Assembly (NCBI GenBank): GCA_948474755.1
Contig: CAOLHI010002134.1
Location: forward strand, 1 to 64,000
DNA length: 64,000 nucleotides
Direction: 5' to 3'
From: Ctenosaura bakeri
Taxonomy: Eukaryota > Chordata > Lepidosauria > Squamata > Iguanidae
The translations under genes were made by a program, and so were the position numbers. Below, piece after piece: positions 12,962 to 23,828 of this stretch. Below the pieces are notes generated by a model. That model was not told the origin of the DNA. It saw only the letters and a program-made list of their open reading frames with translations, and did no database searches. How positions within the stretch are numbered: the stretch's first letter is position 1; the number at the start of each line of letters is the position of its first letter.

Positions 12962-13879
12962 CAAAGAACTTCCCAACCTGGGATGTGCAATTTGACCTAC
13001 TGTTTTGGTAAGGACAAGAAGAGAATAATGTAAATAGAAGTAGAATGACCTGCTCTCTGCCAGGTTTCAGCAGGAGGCCGTGGAAACTGAAGGTGAGAAC
13101 ACATCTCCTGTCCTTGGCAGGTCTCTCTCCCACAGCTTACACAGCTGGGCTATTTACACAGGAAAGTTACAAGAGCTTGCAGGTGGTAAGGATCCTGGAG
13201 AGGGAAACAGGTCAGATTTCTCACGCCAGAAACAGTTGCTCCTGGAAAGAAAGCCAGTCATTGCTCTCTGAAGATCCTAGTAGACAAAAGTAACTTTTTG
13301 AGAAAAAATGGTAACAGCCAGTAGACTTTCAAACTGTAACCGAAGACCAGTGTTTTCCTCTCTCTATCCAGGGTTCCTTTGATGCCATTGACTCCTTTTT
13401 AACACAACCCGCTCCGAGTTCTGTGAGGATTCTGGCCCAGGGAAGCAATCCACTGCTGTCCTTTGGGGCTCCACTCGCAGGCGCTTTCAGCCTCAGGGCC
13501 CAGAGGCGGCACCAGGAGCCTGAACAAACGTTGGCGGTCCTTTCCATCTCATTGGCCCGAGGAACCTCAAACAGCAACCTTCGCTGTCCATTCTCTCAGT
13601 CGCTCAAAGGGAATTTACAAAGTACTGGCGGGAATCCACTGGAAAGAAGAAACAGAGAGACAAGAGAGGGAACAAAATTGCTTTCTTTCTCCGATGGTCA
13701 CAGAGCAGAGCGTGTGCGCAGGCTTCTGAAAGGAAGACATCAGTGCCGTTCTTCTGTTGGACTCCTCGCCTAACCCCTTCCTCCTGATCGTGCTTCCATG
13801 ATAGGAAAAAAGGCTCAGCCTTTCTTCACCAGAAGCGGGGGAGGGGTCTCCCCAGAGCCTCCGCGTCTCCAGAAACGGC
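12962..13879 (-). other. Probable GALNT17 5' UTR / proximal region
   Basis: Sequence between the start codon and the CpG-rich block. It is intermediate in GC and free of recognised repeats. It may be transcribed leader or contain a leader intron; the sequence does not decide. Confidence 0.4.
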
Positions 13880-14830
13880 ACGAGTGACCGAAAAGAAACA
13901 AAGCGAACGGAAAGGAGGCGACACCGAAACCCTCCTTCGGGGGACGGGGGAGCTGCAGCGAGACCAAAGGCAGGAGAAGATGAGGCTCGCCAATTTTTTT
14001 AAAAAAATGGGTCCGAGGGGGAGAGCGCGCGGAGACCCCGCCCCTCCGCTCGCCTTGGAGGTGCTTTTAATTGGTTTTGCAGCTGCGGCCCCAGGCGCCG
14101 CCGCCCGCGGACCCCGACACAGCGGCAGCCGAAAGAAAAGAAAACGGGGGGGGGGGCGAAAAAGCAGGTGCTCCTTCGGGGCTCTCTTCCCTCCTCCTCG
14201 CCCCCCACCCTAATGCCAACCTCCTGGGGCGGCCCTCCGTTCGCCCGCCCACGCGCCCCCCGCAAACCTGTCCTTCCCGCTCGCCTCTGGGCAAAGGATG
14301 GCCACGGGGGCGGAGGGGGCCGCGCGGCTGCGGGAAGAACGGGAAGCGAATCAGGTCATCGCGGGCCCGGCGGATCTCTTCGGAGGAGGCTTCCGGGCCC
14401 CAAAGGCGGGGGAGAGGCCGCGGGTCGCGAGGCTGGCGGACCCGGTGTCGGTTGTCCCTTCGGCGCCCCGGCCGAGCTGGCTTCGCATGGCCGCGATGCC
14501 TCCCGCCGCCGCGGCTGAAGCCATCCGCTTTCCCTCCGCCTGGAAAAGAGACCCCCACCCCCGGCAGGCGCAGAAGAAGCGTCGCAACGAAAACCCGGGA
14601 TGGAGGGCAGAGGAACGGGGAGGCAGCGAGCCTTCCAGAAAAGGGCTCGGGGAGGAGGGGCAGTTGCTCTGGAAAGGCTGCCTCCAGGCAGGAAAGAGAG
14701 GAAGGGTCAGGTTTACAGAGGACGCTCTTGGCCGCCAGTCTCAAGGGGGGCCGCAGGGACTCCCTGGCACGTTGGAAGGGATTCCGATCTGTGAGAGGGG
14801 GAGCCCCGGGGGTTTATGGGGACCCCAGTA
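13880..14830 (-). promoter_or_regulatory. GALNT17: CpG-rich promoter/5' leader of GALNT17
   Basis: The GC content jumps here and CpG dinucleotides are dense, unlike the AT-rich intron and the flanking repeats. The block lies 0.9-1.9 kb upstream of the GALNT17 start codon on its strand, where a CpG-island promoter and long 5' UTR are expected. It contains G runs (nine or more Gs near 14149) and several GC boxes. Many overlapping open frames on both strands come from high GC and low stop density, not from genes. The transcription start cannot be placed from sequence alone. Confidence 0.65.
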
Positions 14831-15084
14831 ACTGAACCAATACAATATCCGGACAGCGGTCTTAATTGAAGTCAAGAGTTTCCCTGCTATGTACCTTGCC
14901 AACACACCATTGGACAGGTGTGTGTGTTCTGGGGTTTGTTTTTTACTCTCAATGTCCAATTTGGAGCCCATTATTGTGAAACTTGCAATAAAGCAGCAAA
15001 GCTCAAGAATTGCATTGGACAGATGAGATGTTTAATTTGGTTCCGACTTATGTTCTGTATGTCAGAATATTCAAGTTTTTTTGG

Positions 15085-15250
15085 CATACAGTAATAAATG
15101 ATTTTCTGTGCATCTGTTTCTCTTGTATCCGTATTTCACGTGAGGGGGGCTGGAACCTAAGAAGAACTCCTAAGGTGGCCTCAGCCCCCATCCGCAATGG
15201 CAGCTCCCGTCAATCCCTGGGATTCTGAATAATAGCAAATGCACCCACAA
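15085..15250. repeat. Flanking repeat X, left copy
   Basis: These 166 bases starting at CATACAGTAATAAATG recur at 22852-23017, on the other side of the two-LTR element, with about 10% difference. The left copy abuts the 5' LTR, which lacks its first 14 bases. The right copy starts directly after the 3' LTR. Confidence 0.85.
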
Positions 15251-16085
15251 TGGCACTGTAGGTGAGGACCCCCAGATATCATTTTGATATCAAGTAATTC
15301 GGCCTTAGCTGGACCGGTTTTCAGTTACCACACTCCAAGTGTTTGCGAGGTTCTCTGGACAAGCACGGACGTGAGTGTGGCCATTAATGGTTTTGCATTC
15401 CAGACCCCTTTGAGGCCGGCACCCAAGCCTCGCTCGTAGCTTCAGGGAACTTCCAGCCGCAATCTCCACAATAGCCACATGGCTCTCAGCCCAGCCACAC
15501 TTTATGTTGGGCCATCAACGTCCTGGCCACGCTATTGCCATCAAGAGCAAATCCAATCATGTTAAACTTGACCTTTCCAAATCCTTTGTCCAGCACCAAA
15601 ACGCCTTTGTCCTCACCTGGCTTGCCATAGCCAGTAGGCACAAACTCCCCTATAAAAACCCCGCATTTCCAAATGGTCTTCGGACTACTTTGGACTTCCA
15701 TCCCGCCTTGCCACGGGTTATCTAAGGGAACTCCCCTCAGCTCCCCACACTGAGCTTTCTTTCCCGGAGCCCCTCTCTTCTCCAGAACTACGAGACCAGG
15801 TGTCGTATTGCCTCTCCTGAACAAATCTCCGTTTCTATTTTCTCAGCTAGTTAGTTTATGTTTTGTTTTTCGTGTCTTTGTCTTTAATAAAGAATTGTTT
15901 GTTATTGGAAAACCTTGTCTAGCCGCTCTCTGACCCGCCACTGTATACATTGGGTTAAAGATCTCACTAAGGTTACCCTGCCTCTCGTTTAGCCAAAAGA
16001 GTGCTCCAGCTAATTTTCCCCAACTTGTATTTTAATTGGCAACCTTGGGCACCCCTTCCGGAACCCCCCAAAACACAGGGTAACA
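15251..16085 (+). repeat. 5' LTR, first 14 bases missing
   Basis: It matches 22005-22853 throughout, except that the leading TGTTACTTCCGGTA of the 3' copy is absent. A TATA box (CTATAAAAA) lies at about 15650 and a polyadenylation signal AATAAAG at about 15885-15891. It ends in CAGGGTAACA at 16085. Confidence 0.9.
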
Positions 16086-16091
16086 GAGTGG

Positions 16092-16106
16092 TGGAGAATG
16101 CGGGCA
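16092..16106 (+). promoter_or_regulatory. Primer-binding site, tRNA-Ala type
   Basis: TGGAGAATGCGGGCA begins six bases after the 5' LTR. It is complementary to the 3' end (…TGCCCGCATTCTCCA) of one vertebrate tRNA-Ala isodecoder as I recall it. Position and the leading TGG support a primer-binding site; the tRNA identity is inference. Confidence 0.6.
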
Positions 16107-16485
16107 ACCCCAGCAACCCCAGTTTGAGAAGGAGTCGCGAACCTCCTCAGATTGGACGGTACCGACCTAGGGAACGGTCAGAGAGTTGTTTTAGATTACA
16201 GTCAGGCAGGACTGTGCATGTGTCTTGTGTTTCTGTGTAGCTTAGTTCTATCGGGTGGCAATCTGTACCCCTCTTCTCTTGTCCTGGGAATCACCTCCCC
16301 ATCTTGGGTCTGTCGTGGGCTGGGACTCTTTGTGTTGTAGGCCTAGCACATAGCGAACAGTCTACACGCACCCAACACTCTAGCGATGAGGCACACACTT
16401 GTAGCACTTTAGGAAAGGAACGGCCCAACTGGTGCCCCTTTCCCATGAGTTTTGTGGCTTTTGGTTTAGTATCGGAGAAAACCCA

Positions 16486-16651
16486 GGTAGGAATCCCGAC
16501 TTCTCCTATTTTGTAGGTAGGAATCCCAGTTTTGTAACTTGTGGGTAGGAATCCCAGTTCTGAAAACTTTGCGGGTAGGAATCCCGATCTCTTCTGTTTT
16601 GTGGGTAGGAATCCCATTTGGCTAGCTGACTAAGAATTGGGTAGGAATCCC
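16486..16651 (+). repeat. Six GGTAGGAATCCC repeats in retroelement leader
   Basis: The word GGTAGGAATCCC occurs six times, starting at about 16486, 16516, 16544, 16576, 16606 and 16640, each followed by A or G. Spacing is 28-36 bases with unrelated spacer sequence. It lies between the primer-binding site and gag, where retroelements keep RNA packaging and dimer signals. Its function is unknown. Confidence 0.8.
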
Positions 16652-17037
16652 AGCGTAGTCTTTGTGTGGGTTTAGCGGTTTAACCCACGGAGGACCCCCT
16701 CACCCAGAAAACCAGTCAGGGACAGTTAGGTTTTTGGTTCCTTGCCCCTCTTCCCCCGCCGTTCGGCCGAACGATGTCACGAGTTCCTCTCCGGAGTTGA
16801 GCTCCTCCACCCCCTTCTGCAGGCAGGCGAGTACTCCTGTAGAAGCCACTTCAGGTTGGGAGTGGCCTCCCCATCCGCCAACCGTCCCCCAGGCAGTGGC
16901 TTGCCTTAGCAATGGCTAAGGAGGGCCCTAGTGCATTAGCAGTGAAGGACCTCATGTATGAGGAAGAGATCCACGGAAAATGAGAAAAGTGGGTACTTAG
17001 TAAAGGTAAATGCCCCTGGAAAGACACAGTCTTCTAG

Positions 17038-18578
17038 ATGGCAGATTCCTTTGCTGCCCTTAGAGAAGCTTACGCCCTGGCGCGTAAGTCCCAGAATCCG
17101 TTCGACCCAGCGAAGGACTCGCTGGCTGCATGGGGACTGTGGCTGGCCACCAGAGACACTAGCTCCGCCTTAGTAGAGACCCAGGCCAATCTAGCAGCAG
17201 TTGAACAAGACAACACCCGGCTTCAAGCTCAAGTTGAGGCATTGCGGGCAGATAAAGTAACTTTCGCCTCTGTCGCGCAGTCCTCGGCTCAAAAGTTAAG
17301 TGATCTCACTCTAGTCGCCCAGACTTGGGAGGAGAAAGCTCGTGCCTTAGAGGCTAAGCTGGATCATGCCCGAGCTGCGGCCAGATACATGGTGGGGCAG
17401 GTCAAGGAACAGCAAGAGGCTGTTAGTCACGCGGCCTGCCATAAGCAAATTGCCGCATTGGAGAGTCAGCTCCAGACCGGTAAGGCCCTCATATCGGCCG
17501 TTTGTCCAGAGTTGCTCCCCTTTTTCACCCCAGAATTGCCCAGGGAATCCAGCTCCTTCCCGAAGATGCTCTGGCTTCTCACCCCATAAACCCGGACTGG
17601 AATGCCACTAAGGCCCCAGTCCATCCCGTAGAGACCCGGTCCATGAAAAGGAAGACCATCCCTTTAGGAGAAGGCGACTCCAGGGGAACAGAGATTGAGG
17701 AGACATAGGTCACCGAGACCAGGATCCCTTGGCGCACCACTGAAGCGAAGGCCATCCCTGGACAGCTAGGCCCCCTCAATCGGTCCACCGGCATCATGTG
17801 GTTGAACGCGGTGATTAACTCTCACCCGACAGCCAATGGCCAGGACCTAACTGAGTTAGCCTGTTTGTGTGTGTCCCCGTCCGAGCTCCCTGCCCTGGAA
17901 TCCGCCGTCGCGACTCGCAGCTTAGTTACACTCGAGGCGCACAACGGGATGAGGGAAGTAATTAGGATCCTTTGGCCCGGTCAGAGTGCTAGTGTGCTCT
18001 ACGTCATGGAGCAGCAGGGTCTTCATGAGAACCCTGAGGCTTACGTGGCGTGGAAGCAACTACTGGCGATCCTGGCTGAGAAGGTTCGCCTGACCGCCCG
18101 TGGGAACAACTTTGATACCGTGAAGTTCAAGACTCTGTTATACGGAGGCTTGAACCACGAGACAAAGATGGTCCTGGGTTTGGTGGATCCAGCCACTACG
18201 TCCTGGGAGGAATTTGGGAACAACTTCCGCAGGGTCACTGACCTGTTGCGTGAGGCGGGCTCCCTTAGACCTCCCATCAAGGCCCAGAAAAAAGACCCCG
18301 GGAGCTGGGAACCCATAGCTGAGGTCACATACTCTGACTATGGGCCCCATTCCCAGCATAGGAAGTCCGCGCCGACTTCCGTTCTCAAGGGGAATTGGAA
18401 TTCGCGCGCGGCCCCCAGACAGGATAGGCAGTGGCAGGGAAAGGACCCCTACAACCAGCCTGCTGCCCCCAAACAATCTTTTGAGTCCGGTCCCCCTAAG
18501 GAGAACCCGGATGGACAGGATACCACGACCCCAACATTCCTGTCAGCTAGGGCCAAGATATGGAATTTGTTACGCTGA
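17038..18578 (+). pseudogene. gag of the LTR element (broken)
   Basis: Two open stretches form one decayed gag. The first (17038-17588, 183 aa from MADSFAALREAYALARK) is strongly heptad-like and rich in Ala, Gln, Leu and Glu, predicting a coiled coil over residues about 55-160. The second (17796-18578, in another frame) contains a capsid-like region with 'FKTLLYGGLNHETKMVLGLV' and 'TTSWEEFGNNFRRVTDLLRE', which resembles Ty3/gypsy gag capsids. A basic, Pro/Gln-rich tail follows, without a visible zinc knuckle. A stop at 17587-17589 and a frame change separate the two parts. The product would package element RNA; this copy cannot make a full protein. Confidence 0.6.
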
Positions 18579-21500
18579 TACGGACTGGACATGAGCCAGT
18601 TCGATGGGAGGCCCATGAGCGAGCTCCTCAATGCCCTTGAAAGGCATCTACTGCTGGGGAATAGCCAGCCTGTGAGTACAGTGACCAACGGTCCTCCTCC
18701 AGCTGGATATTGCCCTGACTCGGAGCTCTCAGAATAGGGATGCCCTTGGTCCAAAGTGTTTCCCCGCAGCGTTGTGGACAAATTGTGGCCACGCCGCAAG
18801 GGAAAAGCAAGGTGCAGGCAGGCACCAAGACTGAGGGGGAAAACCTCCTGCCTCCCCTATAGTGGAACCCGGTGCAGCACCGAGTGTGCTGCACCCTAGA
18901 CCGATTAGTCGTTGTGAGTCTGCGCCTGATCGTGCCCAGTCTTTTCAGCACGACGGGGGGGTCACCTGGCACTAACCTGGAAGGACATTCCTTGGCCCCT
19001 GGAGGTGTTTTGTTGTAGGTTTTTGACTTGGGGAAGTCGTGGCAAAAATGATGGCCTCTTGGACATCGTTCTCCCATGGAACCACGAGTCAAGTGCCGGC
19101 AGCAGGAGCACGTTCCCACGGCCATTAGATCAGGGACCCAAGGTAGTTCCTGCTGCGCACTGCGGCGGCGCCATTGGAGTCCCCATTGCAGTCCCCGTTA
19201 GCACCTGGACAAGCTGTATGCCCGGACGCGGAGGCGATTGTGGCCACTGCCAGCCCCTCCGTTTGGCTTTCTTGCCGCCGCTTTTCCATTAAGGGCCCTG
19301 GCTGCACCCTGATTGTGACCTTGGTAATTGTTAGCTGTGGCAAGACGGTTTATAGTCTCCTGACAACCGCTGTCCTACCCAGCAAGGCTGTTGTATCGGA
19401 GACCCGTGGGCTTAACCCAGACCACCACATGGATCTGTGTAAAAGGGTCCCAACCCGGGAACGTGTGTTATTGTTCCTACAGGTACTGCAAGTGTTGGCG
19501 CTCTTGCAGGCAGTCTTGGGAACCCTCACGAAGAAATGGAAGGGTCAGCTGGTTGATCCCGCCTCTGTGGCAATCCCAGAGCTGGAAGATCCCGGTGCCC
19601 AATGACCCAATGTGAGTCCTCTAATTTGCCAGGCTTCCTTGACTTGCAGGGGAGTACCAGCCATTAATTTGTCAGAGATGTGTGTCTCCATCTACGAGGT
19701 GTTTGACAATGGTTGAACGGCCCCAGTCTGTGTGGAGCGGAGGTGGAGTGGCGAACCCCTCCCAGGCTCCAAGTCTTTGTAAATAGTTCCGCTTATAGTT
19801 GGTAGTTGTTCGGGCTTTAGTGGTCAGTTGTTTTAGAGTTGTTAGTCTGTTTTTGTAACCACTTTGGGCGGGAGACCAACGAGTTGGCTGACCCAAGGTC
19901 TCCCTTTGGATCCTCTGGGATAAACCGGGCCTACAGAGTCAGCCCGGATACCCTGAGGAGTGTTAGAGTTAGGCTGTAGCCCCTGCCATCTCTCAAGCTG
20001 AGGGATGGTCTTATGAGCGGGTGCTTTTGGGGACCATGAGGCGAGACATGGGTGTCTCCCTCTCAGTGGGACCAAGTCTGACTCTGGAGTCTCAGTCTAC
20101 CACCAAGTTACCTTTCGCCCTCCGGAAACTTCTCATTCCCTTCTTTTCGGGAGCCCAGACTGTTAGGGTGAGAACAGTCCGGAGCCTCCGCCTCCATTCC
20201 CCACTTGATTCGGTTTAGTGCTTTTCCAAATTTAGGCGTGCCTCCGACGCCCCATAAGGTCCGGAGACCTACACAATTGGCGACGACGACTGGCCCCAGT
20301 GCATTGTTCTTTATTTGCATATGTTATTAGGACGTTTGCATATGTAAAGCCCACCATCCGGGACAATCTCCGGTAGAGTCAGTGTCCTCTCTGGCAGCAA
20401 GCAAGCACGCACTCACTTGTCTTTGTATTAATTAACTTTCTTTTATCAGTTTGGGAACCTCCGCCTACACGGAAGCCAGAGCCTAACCTAATCCACCTAA
20501 GAAGCATAGTACAACCTAATTCGGCCTAAAGGAGTGCATTGTGAACTCTCTCACATTGCCAAGATGTGTCCAGTCCATCTCAAGGTGTCACGTCAGAGTA
20601 ATTCATGTGTGGTTGACACAAAGTGCCTCGTTAAGGTGATCCATCTAACACTTCGAGCATTGCAGACCCGAATCACCCCAGATAGTATTCCCGAATGGAG
20701 GCCCCCTCTACCGAGGTGTGGTCGGACCGCCTTCCATCTCATAGTGACCAAGGTCCGAGACAGTCACCCCTGTCCCCTCCATGTACTTTGACTTTGCTTG
20801 GTGCTCTGTTAACAGCCCACCAAGGCTCCCATTATCCCCAGTCTTCATGACTTGAATTCAACTCTCATCGGGCCCCTCTCCGTTCATTTGCATCTAATTT
20901 CTGCATTCGGTATAACCTATGTCAGTTCTCTCCACTCTGAGCAATAGGTCGGCGGCTCCAGTGGTCGAGACCAGCCCCAGACTCACCCACAACCCCGGGT
21001 GCCGGGGGGGGTGTCGAAAATCCACCGTTCCTGTTGAGGGTCCAGCCCAAGACGACTCCTTGTTCCCGTTGCCGTAGTTGGGGATCCCGCACCAGCCGCT
21101 CCCCAACGGATGTTGCCAGAAACCGGCCGTTCTCCTCAACTCCACCGCTTTCGCTATTTGGACTCTGCCATCTACCACTTCCACCAGCCTCCCCCCCCCC
21201 GCGAAGGCTAGCATGCTTGGGCTAGCTGACTACGAACATGGACAATTTATTTGCAACCCTGCTTTGCCCGCATCCCAGCTCCATTTTTGGACTCTCGCAA
21301 CTTTTGTCCACATTTTCCACTGCTTTGGGACTTCCCTAAACCTTTGCCCACATCCAGGTTATCAAACTTCACCGTATCGAGGGGGGTGCCTGGGGACTCT
21401 TGTTTGCACCTCACCTCCCCCGAACTAGGAACTGTGCCTCCATTAGCCAAATTGAACTGGTTGATTTTTGGAACTTTCTCATCATTGCTGGACTATTGCT

Positions 21501-22004
21501 GTATACACGCCAGAAGATTGCCCGCTTCCCATCGAACTGTTGCTTTGCCTGCGTTATAATTTACCCGCTTCTTTGCCGGAGCAGCCCCCATGCCTGCCTC
21601 AACTCCGGATCTACTTCCCTGCCCACACGGCCCTCAAACGCAAGTCTGTTGCCCACTACTTTTACTGTATGTTCGCAACTTTGTTGATGTTTCATTGCTG
21701 CATTGCCATTATTATGTTTATTCATGTTTCATTGTGTGCCATTTTCCGTTATTGTCTCTGTGAAATTGCCATTTGCCATTCTGCCAAAGCGGCATTCATG
21801 TTTTAGTTGTAAATACGTAGTTAGGTATAGGATGTTGATAGTCAGGAAACATTCTTGCTAGTCAGTAGTGTTATTAATCGTTATTGCCTTGAAATGTTGT
21901 GACCCTGGAACAGTAGTCCTAAATTCGGCTCCAAATTAAGTGTAATTGTATAATTGGAAAAATGTGCGATATTGTCCCAACACCACCCATTTTGGGGGAG
22001 GGAT
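18579..22004 (+). other. Internal region of LTR element without pol
   Basis: This stretch lies between gag and the 3' LTR. I looked for the DSG protease, RT YxDD box, RNase H and integrase HHCC/DDE motifs in all frames and saw none. Open stretches here are short and have no recognisable product. It ends with a polypurine tract at about 21994-22003. Confidence 0.6.
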
Positions 22005-22853
22005 TGTTACTTCCGGTATGGCACTGTAGGTGAGGACCCCCAGATATCATTTTGATATCAAGTAATTTGGCTTTAGCTGGACCGGTTTTCAGTTACCACA
22101 CTCCAAGTGTTTGCGAGGTTCTCCGAACAAGCACGGACATGAGTGCGGCCGTTAATGGTTTTGCATTCCAGACCCCTTTGAGGCCGGCGCCCAAGCCACA
22201 CTCATAGCTTCAGGAAACTTCCAGCCGCAAAACTCCACAATAGCCGCACAGCTCTCAGCCAAGCTACTCTTTTATGTTGGGCCATCAACGTCCCGGCCAT
22301 ACTATTGTCATCAAGAGCAAATTCAATCATGTTAAACTTGACCTTTCCAAATCCTTTGTCCAGCTCCAAAGCTCCTTTTGTTCTCCCCTCGTTTGCAATA
22401 GCCGGTAGGCACAAACTCCCCTATAAAAACCCCGAATTTCCAAACGGTCTTCAGACTACTTTGGACTTCCATCCCGTCTTGCTGCCAGTTGTTTAAGGGA
22501 ACTCCACTCAGCTCCCCACGCTGAGCTTTCTTCCCCGGAACCCCGCTCTTCTCCAGAACTATGAGACCAGGTGTCGTATTGCCTCTCCTGAACAAATCTC
22601 CGTTTCTATTTTCTCAGCTAGTTAGTTAGCTAGTCTTTTGTGTCTTTGTCTTTAATAAAGAATTGTTTGTTATTGGAAAACCTTGTCTAGCCGCTCTCTG
22701 ACCCGCCGCTGTATACATTGGGTTAAAGATCTCGCTAAAGTTACCCTACCTCTCGTTTAGTCAAAAGAGTGCTCCAGCTAATTTTCCCCAACTTGTATTT
22801 TAATTGGCAATCTGGGCGCCCCTCCTGGGACCCCCCCAAAACACAGGGTAACA
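22005..22853 (+). repeat. 3' LTR of gag-only element
   Basis: 849 bp, from TGTTAC at 22005 to GTAACA at 22853, full length. TATA box CTATAAAAA near 22420 and AATAAAG at about 22654. The following TACA (22854-22857) also occurs at 15087-15090 at the left edge of repeat X, so TACA may be the original 4-bp target duplication. Confidence 0.9.
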
Positions 22854-23017
22854 TACAGTAATAAATGGTTTTCTCTGCACCTGTTTCTCTTGTATCTCTA
22901 TTTGACATGGAGGGGAGGCTGGAACCTAAGAAGAAATCCTAAAGTGGCCTTAGCCCCCACCCGCAATGGCAGCTCCAGTCAATCCCTAGGATTCTGAATA
23001 ACAGCAAATGCATCCAC
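22852..23017. repeat. Flanking repeat X, right copy
   Basis: About 90% identical to 15085-15250. It begins at the last two bases of the 3' LTR. It runs into CACCATTTTGGGATCC and then TGTTACC, which resembles the polypurine tract and LTR start seen at 21984-22010. Confidence 0.85.
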
Positions 23018-23035
23018 ACACCATTTTGGGATCCT

Positions 23036-23636
23036 ATTGTTACCAGGCTATACAGCCCCACATTTTGATATGGTCTAATTGGCAAAGTATATTAATTAGC
23101 AGATATGTTCAATTGGCATAAAATATAAATTATACTGATGGCTGGCAAGGCCTTGTGGAAAGAAAGGGAATATGTCAGGTCATGGCCAGGTCAAAAGTTC
23201 TCTGAAATTAGCCAAGAAAGCCTGACTCACTGGCTCTGAGCTAATCCTATCAACTGGCAACATCAGAAGTGGTGCCCAGGTCCGCTACTGTGTGCACATC
23301 CTGCTGCAGATAGCCCAGTAACCCCCTGTCAATCAAGACATCAAAACCAATCAGTCCACTCCAGACTCCATTTTCTGTGTTGCAACTCCCATTGTTCACT
23401 CACACCCCCTCAGGGAGGAAGAGAGTATATAACCCTTGGTTTTGAGAAGTCATTAGCAGTCAGATGAAATGCAAGACTCCACTATGTCGCTCTGAATCCT
23501 GATCTGTCTCTTCACTACTCTTCTGGAATGGTAACTATATAACCCCAAAAACCCGCAGCCTCTCTAGCCATAATTTTTTTCCTCACTTTCTCCTTCAGTT
23601 AGCTCTTGTGTATATGTTTGACTGTATGTATCTAAA
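23036..23636 (+). mobile_element. Partial LTR, related TGTTAC family
   Basis: It starts TGTTACC after a polypurine-like stretch. It shares CATTTTGATAT...TAATTGG spacing with the LTRs above, and has a TATA box (AGTATATAAC, about 23426) about 390 bases from its start, as in those LTRs. The 3' part after the T-rich block is missing. A diverged subfamily or an unrelated LTR is possible. Confidence 0.45.
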
Positions 23637-23828
23637 AGCTGCTAGTTCCTCCCCATATCTAATCAGTTAGACCATGTGCTCGTGGCCAGAGTAAACAGAC
23701 AAACAAAGACTGTCCCAGAAGCCTGTCAAAGATGTCTTCTCAAACACAGCTCACCTTCTACTCTCTCCTCTGGAAATGAGCTTGAAGGCCACTGGGAGCA
23801 AATATAAAGAGCTGCTAGCTCCTCCCCC

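Larger units (their letters stand above)
15251..22853 (+). mobile_element. LTR retrotransposon, gag-only (TGTTAC family)
   Basis: This is a two-LTR element of about 7.6 kb: 5' LTR 15251-16085, internal 16086-22004, 3' LTR 22005-22853. The 3' LTR starts TGTTAC and ends GTAACA (inverted ends). A primer-binding site lies at 16092-16106 and a polypurine tract (GGGGGAGGGA) at about 21994-22003. The internal region carries a broken gag (17038-18578). I find no protease, reverse transcriptase or integrase in the remaining 3.4 kb, so it appears non-autonomous or deleted. The gag looks Ty3/gypsy-like, and related solo LTRs have 4-bp target duplications. LTR divergence of roughly 7% by eye suggests an old insertion. 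Confidence 0.85.

Noticed and set aside
12962..12976. Upstream start adding MGSSL to GALNT17
   Set aside because: The codon at 12976-12974 is TTG; the ATG at 12961 gives the known N-terminus.
13884..14835. Overlapping frames of 60-254 codons on both strands
   Set aside because: High GC lowers stop frequency in the CpG-rich block; compositions are Arg/Gly/Pro-rich without domains.
14840..15084. Possible exon or polyadenylation site upstream of GALNT17 (AATAAA near 14988)
   Set aside because: A single hexamer in AT-rich sequence without coding or splice support.
17038..18578. Host gene encoding a coiled-coil protein
   Set aside because: It lies between LTRs after a primer-binding site and has a capsid-like second part; retroelement gag explains it.
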